Notes: generated from the letters alone by a model not told the origin. A stretch of 64,000 nucleotides of DNA from Colwellia psychrerythraea 34H (GCF_000012325.1 NC_003910.7:1240001-1304000), one strand, 5' to 3'. Shown: positions 36,708 through 46,461, counted from the first letter of the stretch. Translations and numbers: made by a program.

Positions 36708-37385
36708 TCAGTTGTATTCAGTAGAAGATCTCATACATTGCGTCAGCAAAGTACAGAACTCATTAAGGTCGCGGTCTATGGCTGTTTCAGGCAAAAACAA
36801 GTGATAGCCCAAGGATTGATTCAATAAGGAACAGTGATGTAGGAATGCAGCTAGTGGCCCAGTCAACGTTTCACCCGAAGGTAAAATAAAAGGCTCGAAA
36901 TTAAGAAGGCTTTGCCCAAGGGGAAGCAAATCCTGACTCATTGCAAAAGCGACTAGCGGTTTTTGTTCATGAATGAGGCGGTTAGCTAAGCGTGGTGATA
37001 TTTTATCGGCCAGCGTAGATACGTTTTTTAAACGAATACCAATATAGGGTAATTGTATTTTCGTTAGCCCTGAGGTTTCGTTTATTAATGAAATCCGTTG
37101 AATTTGTTGCCAGTCAATTTTCCAGTGACCATATCTATGCTGATATTTTATGCTCTTGGGATTAAGGCATAAACTGTATTTAGGCTCTAGGTACTTTGCT
37201 AAACCGGTTATAAAGGTCACTAATGAACACAGGTAGATAAAGGTGAACACCAACTGAAATTGTCGCCAATAGCCTTGGCTAAATACTAGGGTGGAGAAAG
37301 TGATAATCAGAGCAACGAGCATTAGAAAAAGCGCATGGTGACTGCTCTGCGCTTTAATATTGATTACAGGTAATGTTCTTGTCAT
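36708..37385 (-). CDS. DUF2982-like membrane protein
   Basis: Protein of 225 residues with two N-terminal helices (about 18-36 and 42-62) and a cytoplasmic remainder. The block LEPKYSLCLNPKSIKYQHRYGHWKIDW and the later LPYIGIRLKN agree with the DUF2982 family found in Alteromonadales and Vibrionales, as far as I remember it. No function is known. It is alone on the minus strand, 62 bp before the DUF4124 gene; GAGAGAGG precedes the start. Confidence 0.65.
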   Translation of the reverse strand: MTRTLPVINIKAQSSHHALFLMLVALIITFSTLVFSQGYWRQFQLVFTFIYLCSLVTFITGLAKYLEPKYSLCLNPKSIKYQHRYGHWKIDWQQIQRISLINETSGLTKIQLPYIGIRLKNVSTLADKISPRLANRLIHEQKPLVAFAMSQDLLPLGQSLLNFEPFILPSGETLTGPLAAFLHHCSLLNQSLGYHLFLPETAIDRDLNEFCTLLTQCMRSSTEYN

Positions 37386-37447
37386 GATTACCTCTCTCGC
37401 TGACTTTTTCTTTGTTAAGTCTCTGAGCTAATATTTTGCTAAAAAAC

Positions 37448-37891
37448 CTAACGGCAGTTTTGTTTAATTAACTTAGCAAATTTTTTCTTTTTAGCGGTTA
37501 GCTGTTCTTCACTTTGATAATTTCGCTCGCCATCAGCCGACATCAGGTAAAGACGACCACCTTGCTGATACAGGGCAAGTTCACTTTTTAGTTGATTGCA
37601 ATAACCTGTATTTTTTTGCTTTTGCTTAGCCTTTTTTTGGGCTTCTTCTGCTTTAGCTTGCTTAGTCTTATTATAGTCTTGTTGCCATTGACTGTTGCTG
37701 CTGACAGTTTTTGAAATATTATTATTTTCTCTCGGTTTTATTGTAGTAACTTTTGCATCACTTATTGGTTTATCACTGAAGTGAACCTTACCGTTTTTAT
37801 CCGTCCAAGTATAAATTTCGGCACTTAAATTAAATGATAAACAGCTGCTTGCAACCAGTAAAATAATGCCTAATCGTGTTAAGTTTTTCAT
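37448..37891 (-). CDS. DUF4124 domain-containing secreted protein
   Basis: Exported protein of 147 residues with a signal peptide at about 1-24. DUF4124 follows at 25-60 (IYTWTDKNGKVHFSDKPI), a small beta-domain common at the N-terminus of envelope proteins. The centre is a Lys/Ala/Glu/Gln-rich coiled coil (about 75-95). A short C-terminal region with two Cys (GYCNQLKSELA and KQNCR) follows. Function unknown. A protein with the same N-terminal domain, fused to an M23 peptidase, is encoded 0.4 kb away in divergent orientation. Confidence 0.8.
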   Translation of the reverse strand: MKNLTRLGIILLVASSCLSFNLSAEIYTWTDKNGKVHFSDKPISDAKVTTIKPRENNNISKTVSSNSQWQQDYNKTKQAKAEEAQKKAKQKQKNTGYCNQLKSELALYQQGGRLYLMSADGERNYQSEEQLTAKKKKFAKLIKQNCR

Positions 37892-38119
37892 AAATTCCCT
37901 TTGTAACCTAATGTCTGTATCTTAATACTTTACCTATTATTACTGTGTACATAAATAGCATTTAAATACTGTTAATATAATGTTTACGGTGTAATTAGAA
38001 GAGTTAATTTATTCTACTATTAAAACCATAACATAGCTTTATTAGGATGTGACAGCTTGATATGATTAATTTTTCAAGTTTAATTCACCAAACATCCAAT
38101 ACTCTAAGTTCAGGATAAG

Positions 38120-38284
38120 TAATACCAATTAGATTAATTAATGGATCAATTTTTTATGAGGATAAATTTTCAAGAACAAGGCGCTTGATTGAGCAATAGC
38201 TGGATATTGGGATTGAAAGCAACAATGTTATTGGATATTTAGGCCATTCAAAAAGATCATTTAGTCAGTCTGATTGGTATAATA
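38120..38284 (+). repeat. MITE-like interspersed repeat, family 2
   Basis: A 165-bp element. The left end TAATACCAATTAGATTAATT and the right end (read in reverse complement) TTATACCAATCAGACTGACT form a terminal inverted repeat of over 30 bp with mismatches. No transposase inside. Its first 65 bp recur at 52008-52072. It fills most of the 407-bp gap between the DUF4124 gene and the M23 gene and ends 14 bp before the latter's start, so the M23 promoter lies within or across it. Confidence 0.8.
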
Positions 38285-38298
38285 CAAGGAAAGTTTCT

Positions 38299-39192
38299 AT
38301 GAAGGGATTATGGTTTCTATTATTGTTAGCTGGGTGCTTTACTCTTTGCCAAGCAGGGCAAATGTATAAATATAAAGATGCTAATGGTAACTGGGTATTT
38401 AGCGATAAACCGCCAGTAACAGAGCAAGACTTTTCTACAGTACAGTTTATTAGCCCGAAAAAACCAAGCTATAAAGTTCAACTGTATAATGTAAAGAACA
38501 AACAAGGTTATACTCTCTATGCTAAAAATGACTTTTATGCACCTATCGAAGTCGGTTTTACTTCCCCAATTAGCCAAACGCTTATCAGTAAAGTTATCCC
38601 TGCAAGGGGCCGTATCGCTCTACTTGAAAGCAAAACAAAAATACTTAGCCTTGATCACCGGTGGGCGCTAGGGGCTCCAAACAGCGTTGCTGAAAATTAC
38701 CAATATCATGCCCCTTTTAGCTCACCTAAAGGGCATCGAATCACGCAAGGTTTTAATGGTAAGTTTTCGCATACCAATGATTACAATAAGTATGCAGTAG
38801 ATATTGCAATGGATGTTGGTACTTACTTAACGGCAGTGCGAGCAGGAACAGTCGTTTGGGTTAAAGATGATTACCATATGAGTGGCACAACAAACTATTT
38901 TTTAGATAAAGCGAATGTTATTAAGGTATTGCATGATGATGGTACTTTTTCATCGTATGCCCATATCCTCATGGATACAGCAATAGTGAAAGAAGGGGAT
39001 AAAGTTGCACTGGGTGATAAGCTCGCTCGATCAGGATCCTCAGGATTTTCCACTGGCCCTCACTTGCACTTTTCTATCATCAAAAATGCCGGACTAAAAA
39101 ATATCGCCATACCTTTTAAGTTTGTTGATAACAAAGGCACGGCATTTACCCCAAAACGTGCAATGATTATGGTTGGTGCCAGCAATCCTTAA
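38299..39192 (+). CDS. M23 family peptidase with N-terminal DUF4124
   Basis: Exported protein of 297 residues. The signal peptide is about 1-19, then DUF4124 (about 20-55; MYKYKDANGNWVFSDKPP), a linker beta-domain, and a LytM/M23 peptidase domain (about 145-275). The zinc ligands are visible: His in FSHTNDYNKYAVDIAM, Asp in VDIAM, and the HxH motif GPHLHFSI. The active-site geometry looks complete, so it can probably cleave peptidoglycan cross-links. CAAGGAAAG precedes the start. A family 2 repeat lies directly upstream. Confidence 0.88.
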   Translation: MKGLWFLLLLAGCFTLCQAGQMYKYKDANGNWVFSDKPPVTEQDFSTVQFISPKKPSYKVQLYNVKNKQGYTLYAKNDFYAPIEVGFTSPISQTLISKVIPARGRIALLESKTKILSLDHRWALGAPNSVAENYQYHAPFSSPKGHRITQGFNGKFSHTNDYNKYAVDIAMDVGTYLTAVRAGTVVWVKDDYHMSGTTNYFLDKANVIKVLHDDGTFSSYAHILMDTAIVKEGDKVALGDKLARSGSSGFSTGPHLHFSIIKNAGLKNIAIPFKFVDNKGTAFTPKRAMIMVGASNP

Positions 39193-39204
39193 ACTTGAAG
39201 GTAG

Positions 39205-40353
39205 TTAATCAAGTGTCTTCTTAAAACGCAATGCGGCAACGAGCAAGCCAAAACAGGTAAAACCAATTAACCAAAACATATCAAAGTTCATCTCAATAAC
39301 ATCCACATCACGTAATACAACGCCCCTAATTAAGCGAATAAAATGCGTAGCGGGTAACGCCTCTGCAATGTATTGCGCAGGCAGTGGCATACCTTCATAA
39401 GGAAACATAAAACCAGATAATAATATTGAGGGGAGCAAAATGAAAATGGTCATTTGCATTGACTGTAATTGATTTTTAGCTATGGTTGATATGACTAATC
39501 CAAGTACTAAACTGGCGCAAATAAACAGCAAGGTAGCAATAGCAAGTTGGGCCAATCCACCATTGAAAGGCACGTTAAAAAGCCAATAACCGAGTCCTAA
39601 AATAATGCTGACTTGAATCGCGCCAATGAAAATATACGGAAATATTTTACCAATCATCAATTCGATGGGGGCAAGTGGTGTAGTAATGAGCATCTCCATA
39701 TTCCCGCGCTCTTGCTCTCTGACAATAGCTGCCGAAGTAAACATTATCATCGTCATTGTCAGTATTACGGCAACAAGGCCAGGTACAATGTTCACTACAC
39801 TACGTTGTTCTGGATTATAGAGTAAGGTCACTTCAAACGTCGGGGTATTTCGGTTGGCCGGTTTATCTAGAAGTTCAACTAGTGGCATATTGCGCAAACT
39901 CTTTATACTACCCGCTATAACGGTGTCTGAGCCATCGACTAACCATTGTGCAATTGGCCTGCTGGTTTCTTGTTTACTTGATGGCGGTAAACCAAAGCCG
40001 ACACTGGGATGACGAACCAATCGCTGGCTAACGTCTTGTGGGATAATCAGTACCGCGCGCACTTCGTTACTATCAATCGCTTTTTGTGCCGCTTTTACCG
40101 AGTGATAGCTGTGGGTGAAGGTTATGATACCTGTTGCAGAAACTGTTTGTTGTAATATGCGACTTAGCGATGTTTGGCTATGGTCAACTACGCCAACGGG
40201 AATATTCCGTACATTGGTGTTAATAGCAAAAGCAAATAACAATAGTTGAACTAGGGGGATCATGATCACCATGGCAAAGGTCATTCTATCGCGGCTAAGT
40301 TGCAATAACTCTTTAGTGACGATTGCTTGAATTCTCAATAAAGATGTTTTCAT
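39205..40353 (-). CDS. ABC-2 type transporter permease
   Basis: Membrane protein of 382 residues. An N-terminal helix (about 25-45) is followed by a large extracytoplasmic domain (50-170) and five helices in the C-terminal half. VREQERGNMEMLITTPL is the conserved ABC-2 permease block. The style is that of YhhJ/YbhR. It forms the export channel for the ATPase gene just upstream (1-bp overlap) and works with the HlyD-type adaptor, the first gene. Substrate unknown; drugs or lipophilic compounds are usual for this arrangement. Confidence 0.9.
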   Translation of the reverse strand: MKTSLLRIQAIVTKELLQLSRDRMTFAMVIMIPLVQLLLFAFAINTNVRNIPVGVVDHSQTSLSRILQQTVSATGIITFTHSYHSVKAAQKAIDSNEVRAVLIIPQDVSQRLVRHPSVGFGLPPSSKQETSRPIAQWLVDGSDTVIAGSIKSLRNMPLVELLDKPANRNTPTFEVTLLYNPEQRSVVNIVPGLVAVILTMTMIMFTSAAIVREQERGNMEMLITTPLAPIELMIGKIFPYIFIGAIQVSIILGLGYWLFNVPFNGGLAQLAIATLLFICASLVLGLVISTIAKNQLQSMQMTIFILLPSILLSGFMFPYEGMPLPAQYIAEALPATHFIRLIRGVVLRDVDVIEMNFDMFWLIGFTCFGLLVAALRFKKTLD

Positions 40354-41324
40354 TACAATGCCTCTCTTTGACCCGTGCAGCTGACAAAGACATCTTCCAA
40401 GCTAGGCCTAACAATGGCAAGTTGATCTGTTGGTTTAATACAGGATTGACGCTGTAATAGCCCTACCGGATTTCTTTCTGCTTTATTAACTAAAACGCGT
40501 AAATGCGTACCTAACTGAGCGGCTGAGATGACTTGCGGTAGTTGGATCAGTTTGTCTTTTATATATCGTAAGTCACTTGCTGCAATCTCAACAACTTGTG
40601 CCGCCATATTATTCATTAATGCTTGAGGTGTATCGTCTGCTCTTTTAACACCGTTTTCTAAAATGGCTAATTTGTGGCAACGTTCAGCTTCATCCATGTA
40701 ATGAGTTGAGACCAAAATAGTGGTGCCTTGATCGCAAAGGTCAAATAACTGTTCCCAAAACTCTCGGCGATTTTGTGGATCAACTGCTGATGTTGGCTCA
40801 TCTAAAAAGAGCAGTTTAGGTTTGTGTATCACTGCAGCGGCAAGGGCCAAACGTTGTTTTTGACCGCCACTCATGCTGCCAGCAAGTTGCTGGCTTTGTT
40901 GGGTTAATTGATGAGTACTTAATAACTCGCTCAAACGTGACTTTTGTTCGTTAGCGGTCAAGCCGTAAATCTTACTGATAAATTGTAAGTTCTCTTTGAC
41001 AGTAAGATCATCATAAAGTGAAAATTTTTGTGTCATATAACCAATTTGTAGGCGCAGTTTATTGGCTTCTTGCGGCAAATGACAATCCAATACGCTAATC
41101 TGACCACTGGTAGGTTTTAATAAGCCAGTGAGTAATCGAATAGCAGTGGTTTTACCTGAACCATTAGGCCCTAAAAATCCGTAAATAGTTTGTTTTTCGA
41201 CGGTTAAATCTAAATTCGATATCGCAGCTAATTGACCGAAGTTTCGGCAAAGGTTCTTAGCGTTTATAGCAAATTCAGGACTGTAATTTTGATTGTTGGC
41301 CGCGACTCGGGTTGAAATAATCAT
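40353..41324 (-). CDS. ABC transporter ATP-binding protein
   Basis: ATPase of 323 residues with Walker A GPNGSGKT, signature MSGGQKQRL, Walker B LLFLDEPTSAVDP and the switch His in LVSTHYMDEAERC. A C-terminal extension of about 80 residues follows, as in DrrA-like multidrug exporters. It overlaps the adaptor gene by 4 nt and the permease gene by 1 nt, so the three are cotranscribed and translationally coupled. Confidence 0.93.
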   Translation of the reverse strand: MIISTRVAANNQNYSPEFAINAKNLCRNFGQLAAISNLDLTVEKQTIYGFLGPNGSGKTTAIRLLTGLLKPTSGQISVLDCHLPQEANKLRLQIGYMTQKFSLYDDLTVKENLQFISKIYGLTANEQKSRLSELLSTHQLTQQSQQLAGSMSGGQKQRLALAAAVIHKPKLLFLDEPTSAVDPQNRREFWEQLFDLCDQGTTILVSTHYMDEAERCHKLAILENGVKRADDTPQALMNNMAAQVVEIAASDLRYIKDKLIQLPQVISAAQLGTHLRVLVNKAERNPVGLLQRQSCIKPTDQLAIVRPSLEDVFVSCTGQREAL

Positions 41325-42304
41325 GGCATTTGAACTTGCGCTGGGACACCCATAGGTAAATCTGCTGCACTATTGGGTAGTTGTATTTCGGCCAAATACA
41401 TGAGGTTGGCGCGCTCTTCTTGGTTTAGCGCATAATAAGGGGTAAACGCGGGTTCGGAAGATATCCACCGTACAGTGCCGATAATCGGAGCGTTCAAGCC
41501 ATCAACGTGTACCATTAATCTATCGGCGACTTTTATTTTTACACGGTAAGGTTCTGGCACATAAACACGCGCAAAAGGAGCGTTGCCCGCCAAGACAATT
41601 GCCACAGGACTACCTTGCGTCACTCGTTCGCCTAAGTTCCAGGGTAAGTTATCTAATAAACCATCACGCTTGGCGGTAATGGTTAAATCTTTAAGTTTTT
41701 TCTTTTCACTATCCATTACGGCAATGGTTGTCGCTAAAATAGCCTCGGCAATTTGTAAATCTTCAATGCGGGCGCCATTAATAAGTTGTAATAACTTTTC
41801 TTGTGCATTGTGAAGTTTAGCGGTGTTTTCATCACGCGACGCAAGGGCATTATCAAGTGTTGCTTGACTCGCTAATTCTTTTCTAATGAGTATTTTAGTA
41901 CGTTGATAATTAGCTTCGCTTTTTACTAGCGCTGCTTTAGCACCAGCAACTTGTGCAGACGCCGCAGCAACTTCTTCTTCACGAGCACCATTGTGCACTT
42001 TTTCTAAATTAGCCTTAGCTTGTTGCATTTCCGCTTGGGCTTTAGCAACCAGCGCTTTTTGAATTGTATCATCGAGCTTTACCAGTACAGTGCCTTTACT
42101 GACTTGGCTACCTGCACTAACAGGTAAAGCGGTGATGATTTCACTCACTGTTGCTGTGTGAGCTATGCGCTCTCGCTCTAATGTACCAAGGGCAAGGCCA
42201 GGTTTACTGTTATCACAAGCGTTGAGGAATATTAGCGTGAAAAACAGCATAAATAACGTAGGGCAAGTACCGAAAAACTTCGTAGACATGAATATTAATC
42301 TCAT
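41321..42304 (-). CDS. HlyD-family adaptor lipoprotein of the ABC exporter
   Basis: Membrane fusion protein of 327 residues resembling YbhG/YhiI. The N-terminus contains a lipobox-like LNAC (about 27-30), so it is probably a lipoprotein. The barrel-sandwich half ALPVSAGSQVSKGTVLVKLDD is followed by a long coiled-coil hairpin (about 85-200; NGAREEEVAAASAQ and NGARIEDLQIAEA mark the turns) and the closing half DGLLDNLPWNLGERVTQG. ATG codons at 42304 and 42289 both give a signal sequence. First gene of the export operon; no regulator is adjacent. Confidence 0.87.
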   Translation of the reverse strand: MRLIFMSTKFFGTCPTLFMLFFTLIFLNACDNSKPGLALGTLERERIAHTATVSEIITALPVSAGSQVSKGTVLVKLDDTIQKALVAKAQAEMQQAKANLEKVHNGAREEEVAAASAQVAGAKAALVKSEANYQRTKILIRKELASQATLDNALASRDENTAKLHNAQEKLLQLINGARIEDLQIAEAILATTIAVMDSEKKKLKDLTITAKRDGLLDNLPWNLGERVTQGSPVAIVLAGNAPFARVYVPEPYRVKIKVADRLMVHVDGLNAPIIGTVRWISSEPAFTPYYALNQEERANLMYLAEIQLPNSAADLPMGVPAQVQMP

Positions 42305-42424
42305 TGAAATGTAGACTAGTTTTTAGTGTAATCTCAATGAGTTAAAAGTCAATTTATTCTCTAGCTAGAGACTAGATTGAGGGAAGGCTAAGTTGAATAG
42401 GTAAGGGCAGTTTAAACACAGTTA

Positions 42425-42871
42425 TTAAGTGTACTGTTGCTCAAAATAGCTCTCAATAATTAACCTAGCTGATTCAGCATCAATATTATCTTTTTTCAAA
42501 TTTTTAAAACCGCCGCGAGCAAATAGTTGCTCTTTGGCATCGGCAGTGGTTAATCGTTCATCTTGAAACTCAACTTGTATACCAAAACGGCCATGGATTC
42601 GGTTACCGAATTTCTTAGCATCTAAAGTCAGTTGTTGCTCACTACCGTCCATATTTAGTGGCAAACCAACGACGATGAAATCAGGTTGCCATTCTTTTAG
42701 ATACTTAGCTAAGTTATCCCAATGAGGAATTCCATCGGTGGCCTTTACCGAACCTAGTGGCGTGGCACTACCTGTCATTTCTTGGCCTACGGCAACGCCG
42801 ATATATTTTTTACCAAAATCGAATCCAATAACGGTGCGTTGGCCAATGGGTGATTTAGTTTTAGTCGACAT
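42425..42871 (-). CDS. ruvX: Putative pre-16S rRNA nuclease / Holliday-junction resolvase YqgF
   Basis: RNase H-fold nuclease of 148 residues. Motifs [14 protein letters not shown] (first catalytic Asp), [12 protein letters not shown] and DERLTTADA are intact, with a final Asp in [13 protein letters not shown]. In E. coli it trims the 5' end of 16S rRNA. I chose ATG 42871, with AAGGA 7 nt upstream, rather than the longer frame reaching 42925. It follows yqgE and gshB, the conserved gammaproteobacterial order. Confidence 0.93.
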   Translation of the reverse strand: MSTKTKSPIGQRTVIGFDFGKKYIGVAVGQEMTGSATPLGSVKATDGIPHWDNLAKYLKEWQPDFIVVGLPLNMDGSEQQLTLDAKKFGNRIHGRFGIQVEFQDERLTTADAKEQLFARGGFKNLKKDNIDAESARLIIESYFEQQYT

Positions 42872-42973
42872 TTTTTTCCTTGAGATATGGTCATTACTTT
42901 TAGTAATATTATGGTGTAATTTCATGAAGCATTTGGTGTCGTAATTTATACGCTAGCGCTGAAAGGGCTGCGA

Positions 42974-43678
42974 TTAAGCATGCCCAATATCGGTAGATAA
43001 ATGGGCGAGATCAATACCCAGTTTTTCAGTAGCCTTTTTCCAACGTTGCTCAATGGGTGTTTTAAAAAGTATCTCAATGTCGGCAGGCGTGGTGAGCCAT
43101 GAATTAGCCTGTAGCTCTTGTTCTAGTTGACCGGGTCCCCAACCAGCATAACCTAAGGTAACAATGAATTGTTCAGGGGCCTGTTGAGTGCCCAGTGCCA
43201 TTAGGATATCTTTTGAGGTGGTGATCATCAGCTCTTTACTCAAGACTAAAGAGCTACTCCAACCTGGTTGTGAACTATGCAGAACGAACCCTCTCTGTTG
43301 AGCAATAGGGCCACCTGCGAGCACTAATTGTTCTAAGCTATTAGTAATATCAGTGACAAGCGTAATATCATTCACATCATCACTTTTGGTTAACTCACTG
43401 TTACTATTTACGTTACCTGTTTTGTCACCTTCATCTGGCTCTATTTGCTTGAGCAAATCAGCTAAGGTGATATTAACGGGCAAGTTGATGATCAAGCCCA
43501 TAGCACCATCTTCATTATGCTCACAAATATAAGTCACAGTTTTATTAAAATAAGGATCACCCAGAGATGGCATGGCAATCAATAATTGGTTCTCTAAGCT
43601 ACTCATTGATTGAGACGGTTCTAAATCAAAATCACTCTTAATCGTTGCTCTTTGTTCTAATTTTTGTTGTTTTTCCAT
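42974..43678 (-). CDS. yqgE: UPF0301 (YqgE/AlgH) family protein
   Basis: Protein of 234 residues. The core LENQLLIAMPSLGDPYFNKTVTYICEHNEDGAMGLIIN is the family hallmark, and LGYAGWGPGQLEQEL is the second conserved block. It is longer than the usual 187 residues. There is an N-terminal extension of about 27 residues and a polar insert of about 25 in the middle (EGDKTGNVNSNSELTK). ATG 43678 has AAGGG upstream; a downstream ATG at 43606 would give a family-like N-terminus but lacks a ribosome-binding site. Function is poorly defined. Only 12 nt separate it from gshB. Confidence 0.9.
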   Translation of the reverse strand: MEKQQKLEQRATIKSDFDLEPSQSMSSLENQLLIAMPSLGDPYFNKTVTYICEHNEDGAMGLIINLPVNITLADLLKQIEPDEGDKTGNVNSNSELTKSDDVNDITLVTDITNSLEQLVLAGGPIAQQRGFVLHSSQPGWSSSLVLSKELMITTSKDILMALGTQQAPEQFIVTLGYAGWGPGQLEQELQANSWLTTPADIEILFKTPIEQRWKKATEKLGIDLAHLSTDIGHA

Positions 43679-43690
43679 GCAATTCAACCC

Positions 43691-44653
43691 TTATTTATTG
43701 ATATTATCTTCAATCGCATCCATTAACTTACCACTGATATTTATTGGATAAGCAGCTTCAATTTCACGGATACACGTAGGACTCGTCACATTGATCTCAG
43801 TTACTTTATCACCAATAACATCAAGACCAACAAAGTATAGACCACGTTTTTTCAATTCAGGAGCAATAGCATCAGCAATCGCTTTATCACTAACACTAAG
43901 AGGGCGAGCAACACCACGTCCGCCGGCAGCCAAATTACCACGAGTTTCACCCTGAGCAGGTATACGCGCTAGGCAGTAAGGCATAGGTTCACCATTAACA
44001 ATCAGGATACGTTTATCACCATCAGCAATCTCTGGCATAAACTCTTGCACCATCGCATATTGCTCGCCATGGTTGGTTAAGGTTTCGATAATTACGCCTA
44101 CGTTAACATCGTCTGCTTTAATTCGAAATATTGACGCGCCGCCCATGCCATCAAGAGGTTTAATAATAACGTCTTGTAGTTTATTGTGAAATTCTCGAAT
44201 TTTATCACTACTACGTGTTACCAATGTTTTAGGAGTAAATTCGCTAAACCAAGCCGTAAATAGTTTTTCATTACAATCACGTAAACTTTGCGGTTTATTT
44301 ACAATGAGTGTGCCTTCAACTTCAGCACGCTCTAGAAGATAAGTTGCGTAAATAAATTCAGTATCAAAAGGAGGATCTTTACGCATCAATACTGCATCTA
44401 ACTCACTCACGGCTATATCTTGAGGGTCTGATAACTCATACCAATGCTCACTATCATCAAACACTTTAACTCGATGTGTTGTGGCACGACATTGGCCTTG
44501 ATCAAGATATAAATCTTTCATTTCCATGTAGTAAAGTTCATAGCCACGTTGCTGTGCTTCAAGCATCATCGCCATTGATGAATCTTTTGCTACTTTAACT
44601 TGTGAAATAGGATCCATCACTATGCCGAGTTTTATTACTTTATTTGTAGTCAT
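43691..44653 (-). CDS. gshB: Glutathione synthetase
   Basis: ATP-grasp enzyme of 320 residues joining gamma-glutamylcysteine and glycine. Conserved parts are IVMDPISQVKVAKDSSMAM at the N-terminus, KPLDGMGGASIFR, the Gly-rich loop AGGRGVARPLS, and the ligand-binding end EINVTSPTCIREIE. AGGATAAAAA precedes the start. It leads the gshB-yqgE-ruvX operon, with rsmE upstream on the same strand beyond a family 2 repeat. Confidence 0.97.
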   Translation of the reverse strand: MTTNKVIKLGIVMDPISQVKVAKDSSMAMMLEAQQRGYELYYMEMKDLYLDQGQCRATTHRVKVFDDSEHWYELSDPQDIAVSELDAVLMRKDPPFDTEFIYATYLLERAEVEGTLIVNKPQSLRDCNEKLFTAWFSEFTPKTLVTRSSDKIREFHNKLQDVIIKPLDGMGGASIFRIKADDVNVGVIIETLTNHGEQYAMVQEFMPEIADGDKRILIVNGEPMPYCLARIPAQGETRGNLAAGGRGVARPLSVSDKAIADAIAPELKKRGLYFVGLDVIGDKVTEINVTSPTCIREIEAAYPINISGKLMDAIEDNINK

Positions 44654-44739
44654 TTTTTATCCTGTTCAATGTTGATTTTTAATGCTGTCGTTGCAAGTCG
44701 CAATAAACTTCATTTAAGGTATGTTCTTGTCATAAGCTG

Positions 44740-44905
44740 TTATACCAATCTCACTAACTTTGTGATCATTTCTACTGGTTAAAATAACCAACTATTTCGT
44801 TGTTTATTTAATAATTAGAACAACTAGTTATTAAAATAAACGTCTTATATTTGGTCATTTTTTCTGCGTATAAAATAGATCACCTAATTAATGAAACTGG
44901 TATTA
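44740..44905. repeat. MITE-like interspersed repeat, family 2-related
   Basis: The left end TTATACCAATCTCACTAACT and the right end, in reverse complement TAATACCAGTTTCATTAATT, form terminal inverted repeats of about 32 bp. Both continue into GTGATC-type sequence. The interior has no coding capacity and differs from the 38-kb copy. It separates rsmE from gshB and fills most of that gap. Confidence 0.75.
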
Positions 44906-44937
44906 TTAATTTGTAGTTGAGAAAAACAATAATAAAT

Positions 44938-45672
44938 TTAGTGTAAATCACCAAAGCGACATTGTAATGCAGTAATTGCCGTTAATGCCGCCGTTTCAGT
45001 GCGTAATACTCTGGGGCCAAGCAGTACATCGTGAAAATCACTGTCATTGGCTTGCGTGATTTCTTCATCACTTAACCCGCCTTCAGGACCAATGAGTAAT
45101 CGAACACGGGTATTTTCCATAGGCAAACTCATGATGGAATGCTGTGCTTTTGGGTGTAAATTAATTTTCAAAGCACTGGTTTCTTGTTTTAACCAATCAG
45201 CTAATAACATCGGCTCTGCAACAATGGGCACGCTTGCACGACCACTTTGCTCACAAGCGCTAATGACAATTTTTTGCCACTGTTGACGTTTTTTCTCAAG
45301 ACGTTCGGCATTAAGTTTTACTCCGCAGCGCTCGGTGAATAAAGGGGTAATGGTATTTACGCCAAGCTCTACCGATTTTTGTAACGTAAAGTCCATTCTA
45401 TCGCCACGAGAAATACCTTGCCCTAAATGGATATTAAGCGGTGATTCACTGTTGTTTTCCTCTTGGGAAGTAACTTTTACATCAGCTGATTTTTTACTTA
45501 CATTACAGAGTGTTGCTGTATATTGAAAAGCTTCTTCACCATTGAATAATGTAATAGTGTCACCTTCTTTTAGACGTAAAACGCGCACTACATGACCAAA
45601 GGCGTCATCAGATAATGGCACTGTTTCGTTAAGAGCAAATTGACTTTGTTGAAAAATTCTTGGGTTACGCAT
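44938..45672 (-). CDS. rsmE: 16S rRNA m3U1498 methyltransferase
   Basis: SPOUT-class methyltransferase of 244 residues with the trefoil-knot SAM motifs LLIGPEGGLSDEEI and LGPRVLRTETAALTAI. The N-terminal PUA-like part (HVVRVLRLKEGDTITLFNGE) and KSVELGVNTITPLFTERC are typical. It methylates U1498 of 16S rRNA. Position upstream of gshB is the usual one; the repeat at 44740-44905 lies between the two genes. Confidence 0.96.
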   Translation of the reverse strand: MRNPRIFQQSQFALNETVPLSDDAFGHVVRVLRLKEGDTITLFNGEEAFQYTATLCNVSKKSADVKVTSQEENNSESPLNIHLGQGISRGDRMDFTLQKSVELGVNTITPLFTERCGVKLNAERLEKKRQQWQKIVISACEQSGRASVPIVAEPMLLADWLKQETSALKINLHPKAQHSIMSLPMENTRVRLLIGPEGGLSDEEITQANDSDFHDVLLGPRVLRTETAALTAITALQCRFGDLH

Positions 45673-45835
45673 AATAGGGCTTAATGGAAAATCATGATTA
45701 TTAAACTAAAATAAGGGCGACAAGGGCAAAAAACAATGAATAAATGTATAAAATTGTACTCTTTTATTGGTTTCATTTGACTAGCTACGAAATTACACGT
45801 AATTTCTTAAGTAATATAAATAAAAAGGATTAACA

Positions 45836-46438
45836 ATGAAAAAAATTATACTTACCACGCTTGCGGCCAGTGTATTTTCTTTAGCACTTGCAGGTCAATC
45901 AGCCATTGCTGGTGAAATGATCTCAGTGGATAAGAACTTTGCTAGCCCAATTATTTCATTAAGTGGTTATGATAAAGTTTATATACAAGACTTAGACCTT
46001 TCCCACACTAAAATTATTTCACCCCCTTGGATTGATAAAGAAAGTTTCGAGTGGAAAGTCACAGATAGCAATCGAGCTCATTTAAAAGCACGTTTTAAAG
46101 AAGGTGTTGAAAAAGGCTTAACTGAGAATAAAGGTCGCTACGACATTGTAGACAAAGAAGGTAAGGGCGTACTTATTGTTGATGTAGAAATTATCAGCTT
46201 TATGCCATATGCCTCACAAGAAGATACTGAAACAACAACGAAAGGCTCTGGTGAGTTTCATTTATCAGTTCACTTACGTGATGGTAAGACAAGAAGCTTA
46301 ATTCATATATTTGAAGGTACACAAGCCATCGGTGATGACTATCAACCTAATACAGCGATGGAACGTGCTAAAGATGCAAAAAACCTCTTTAAGGCTTGGG
46401 GCAAATCGTTACGTAAAAAACTTGATGCAGCTAACTAG
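45836..46438 (+). CDS. DUF3313-like exported protein
   Basis: Protein of 200 residues with a signal peptide at about 1-25 (IILTTLAASVFSLALAGQSAIA). I see no lipobox. The mature part has the alternating pattern YDKVYIQDLDL, FKEGVEKGLTENKGRYDIV, GVLIVDVEIISFMP and HLSVHLRDGKTRSLI, which resembles DUF3313 envelope proteins. This match is from memory and moderate. GGATTAACA precedes the start; a strong hairpin follows. No partner genes nearby. Confidence 0.6.
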   Translation: MKKIILTTLAASVFSLALAGQSAIAGEMISVDKNFASPIISLSGYDKVYIQDLDLSHTKIISPPWIDKESFEWKVTDSNRAHLKARFKEGVEKGLTENKGRYDIVDKEGKGVLIVDVEIISFMPYASQEDTETTTKGSGEFHLSVHLRDGKTRSLIHIFEGTQAIGDDYQPNTAMERAKDAKNLFKAWGKSLRKKLDAAN

Positions 46439-46461
46439 CACCAGTATTTAATACTAAGTGG

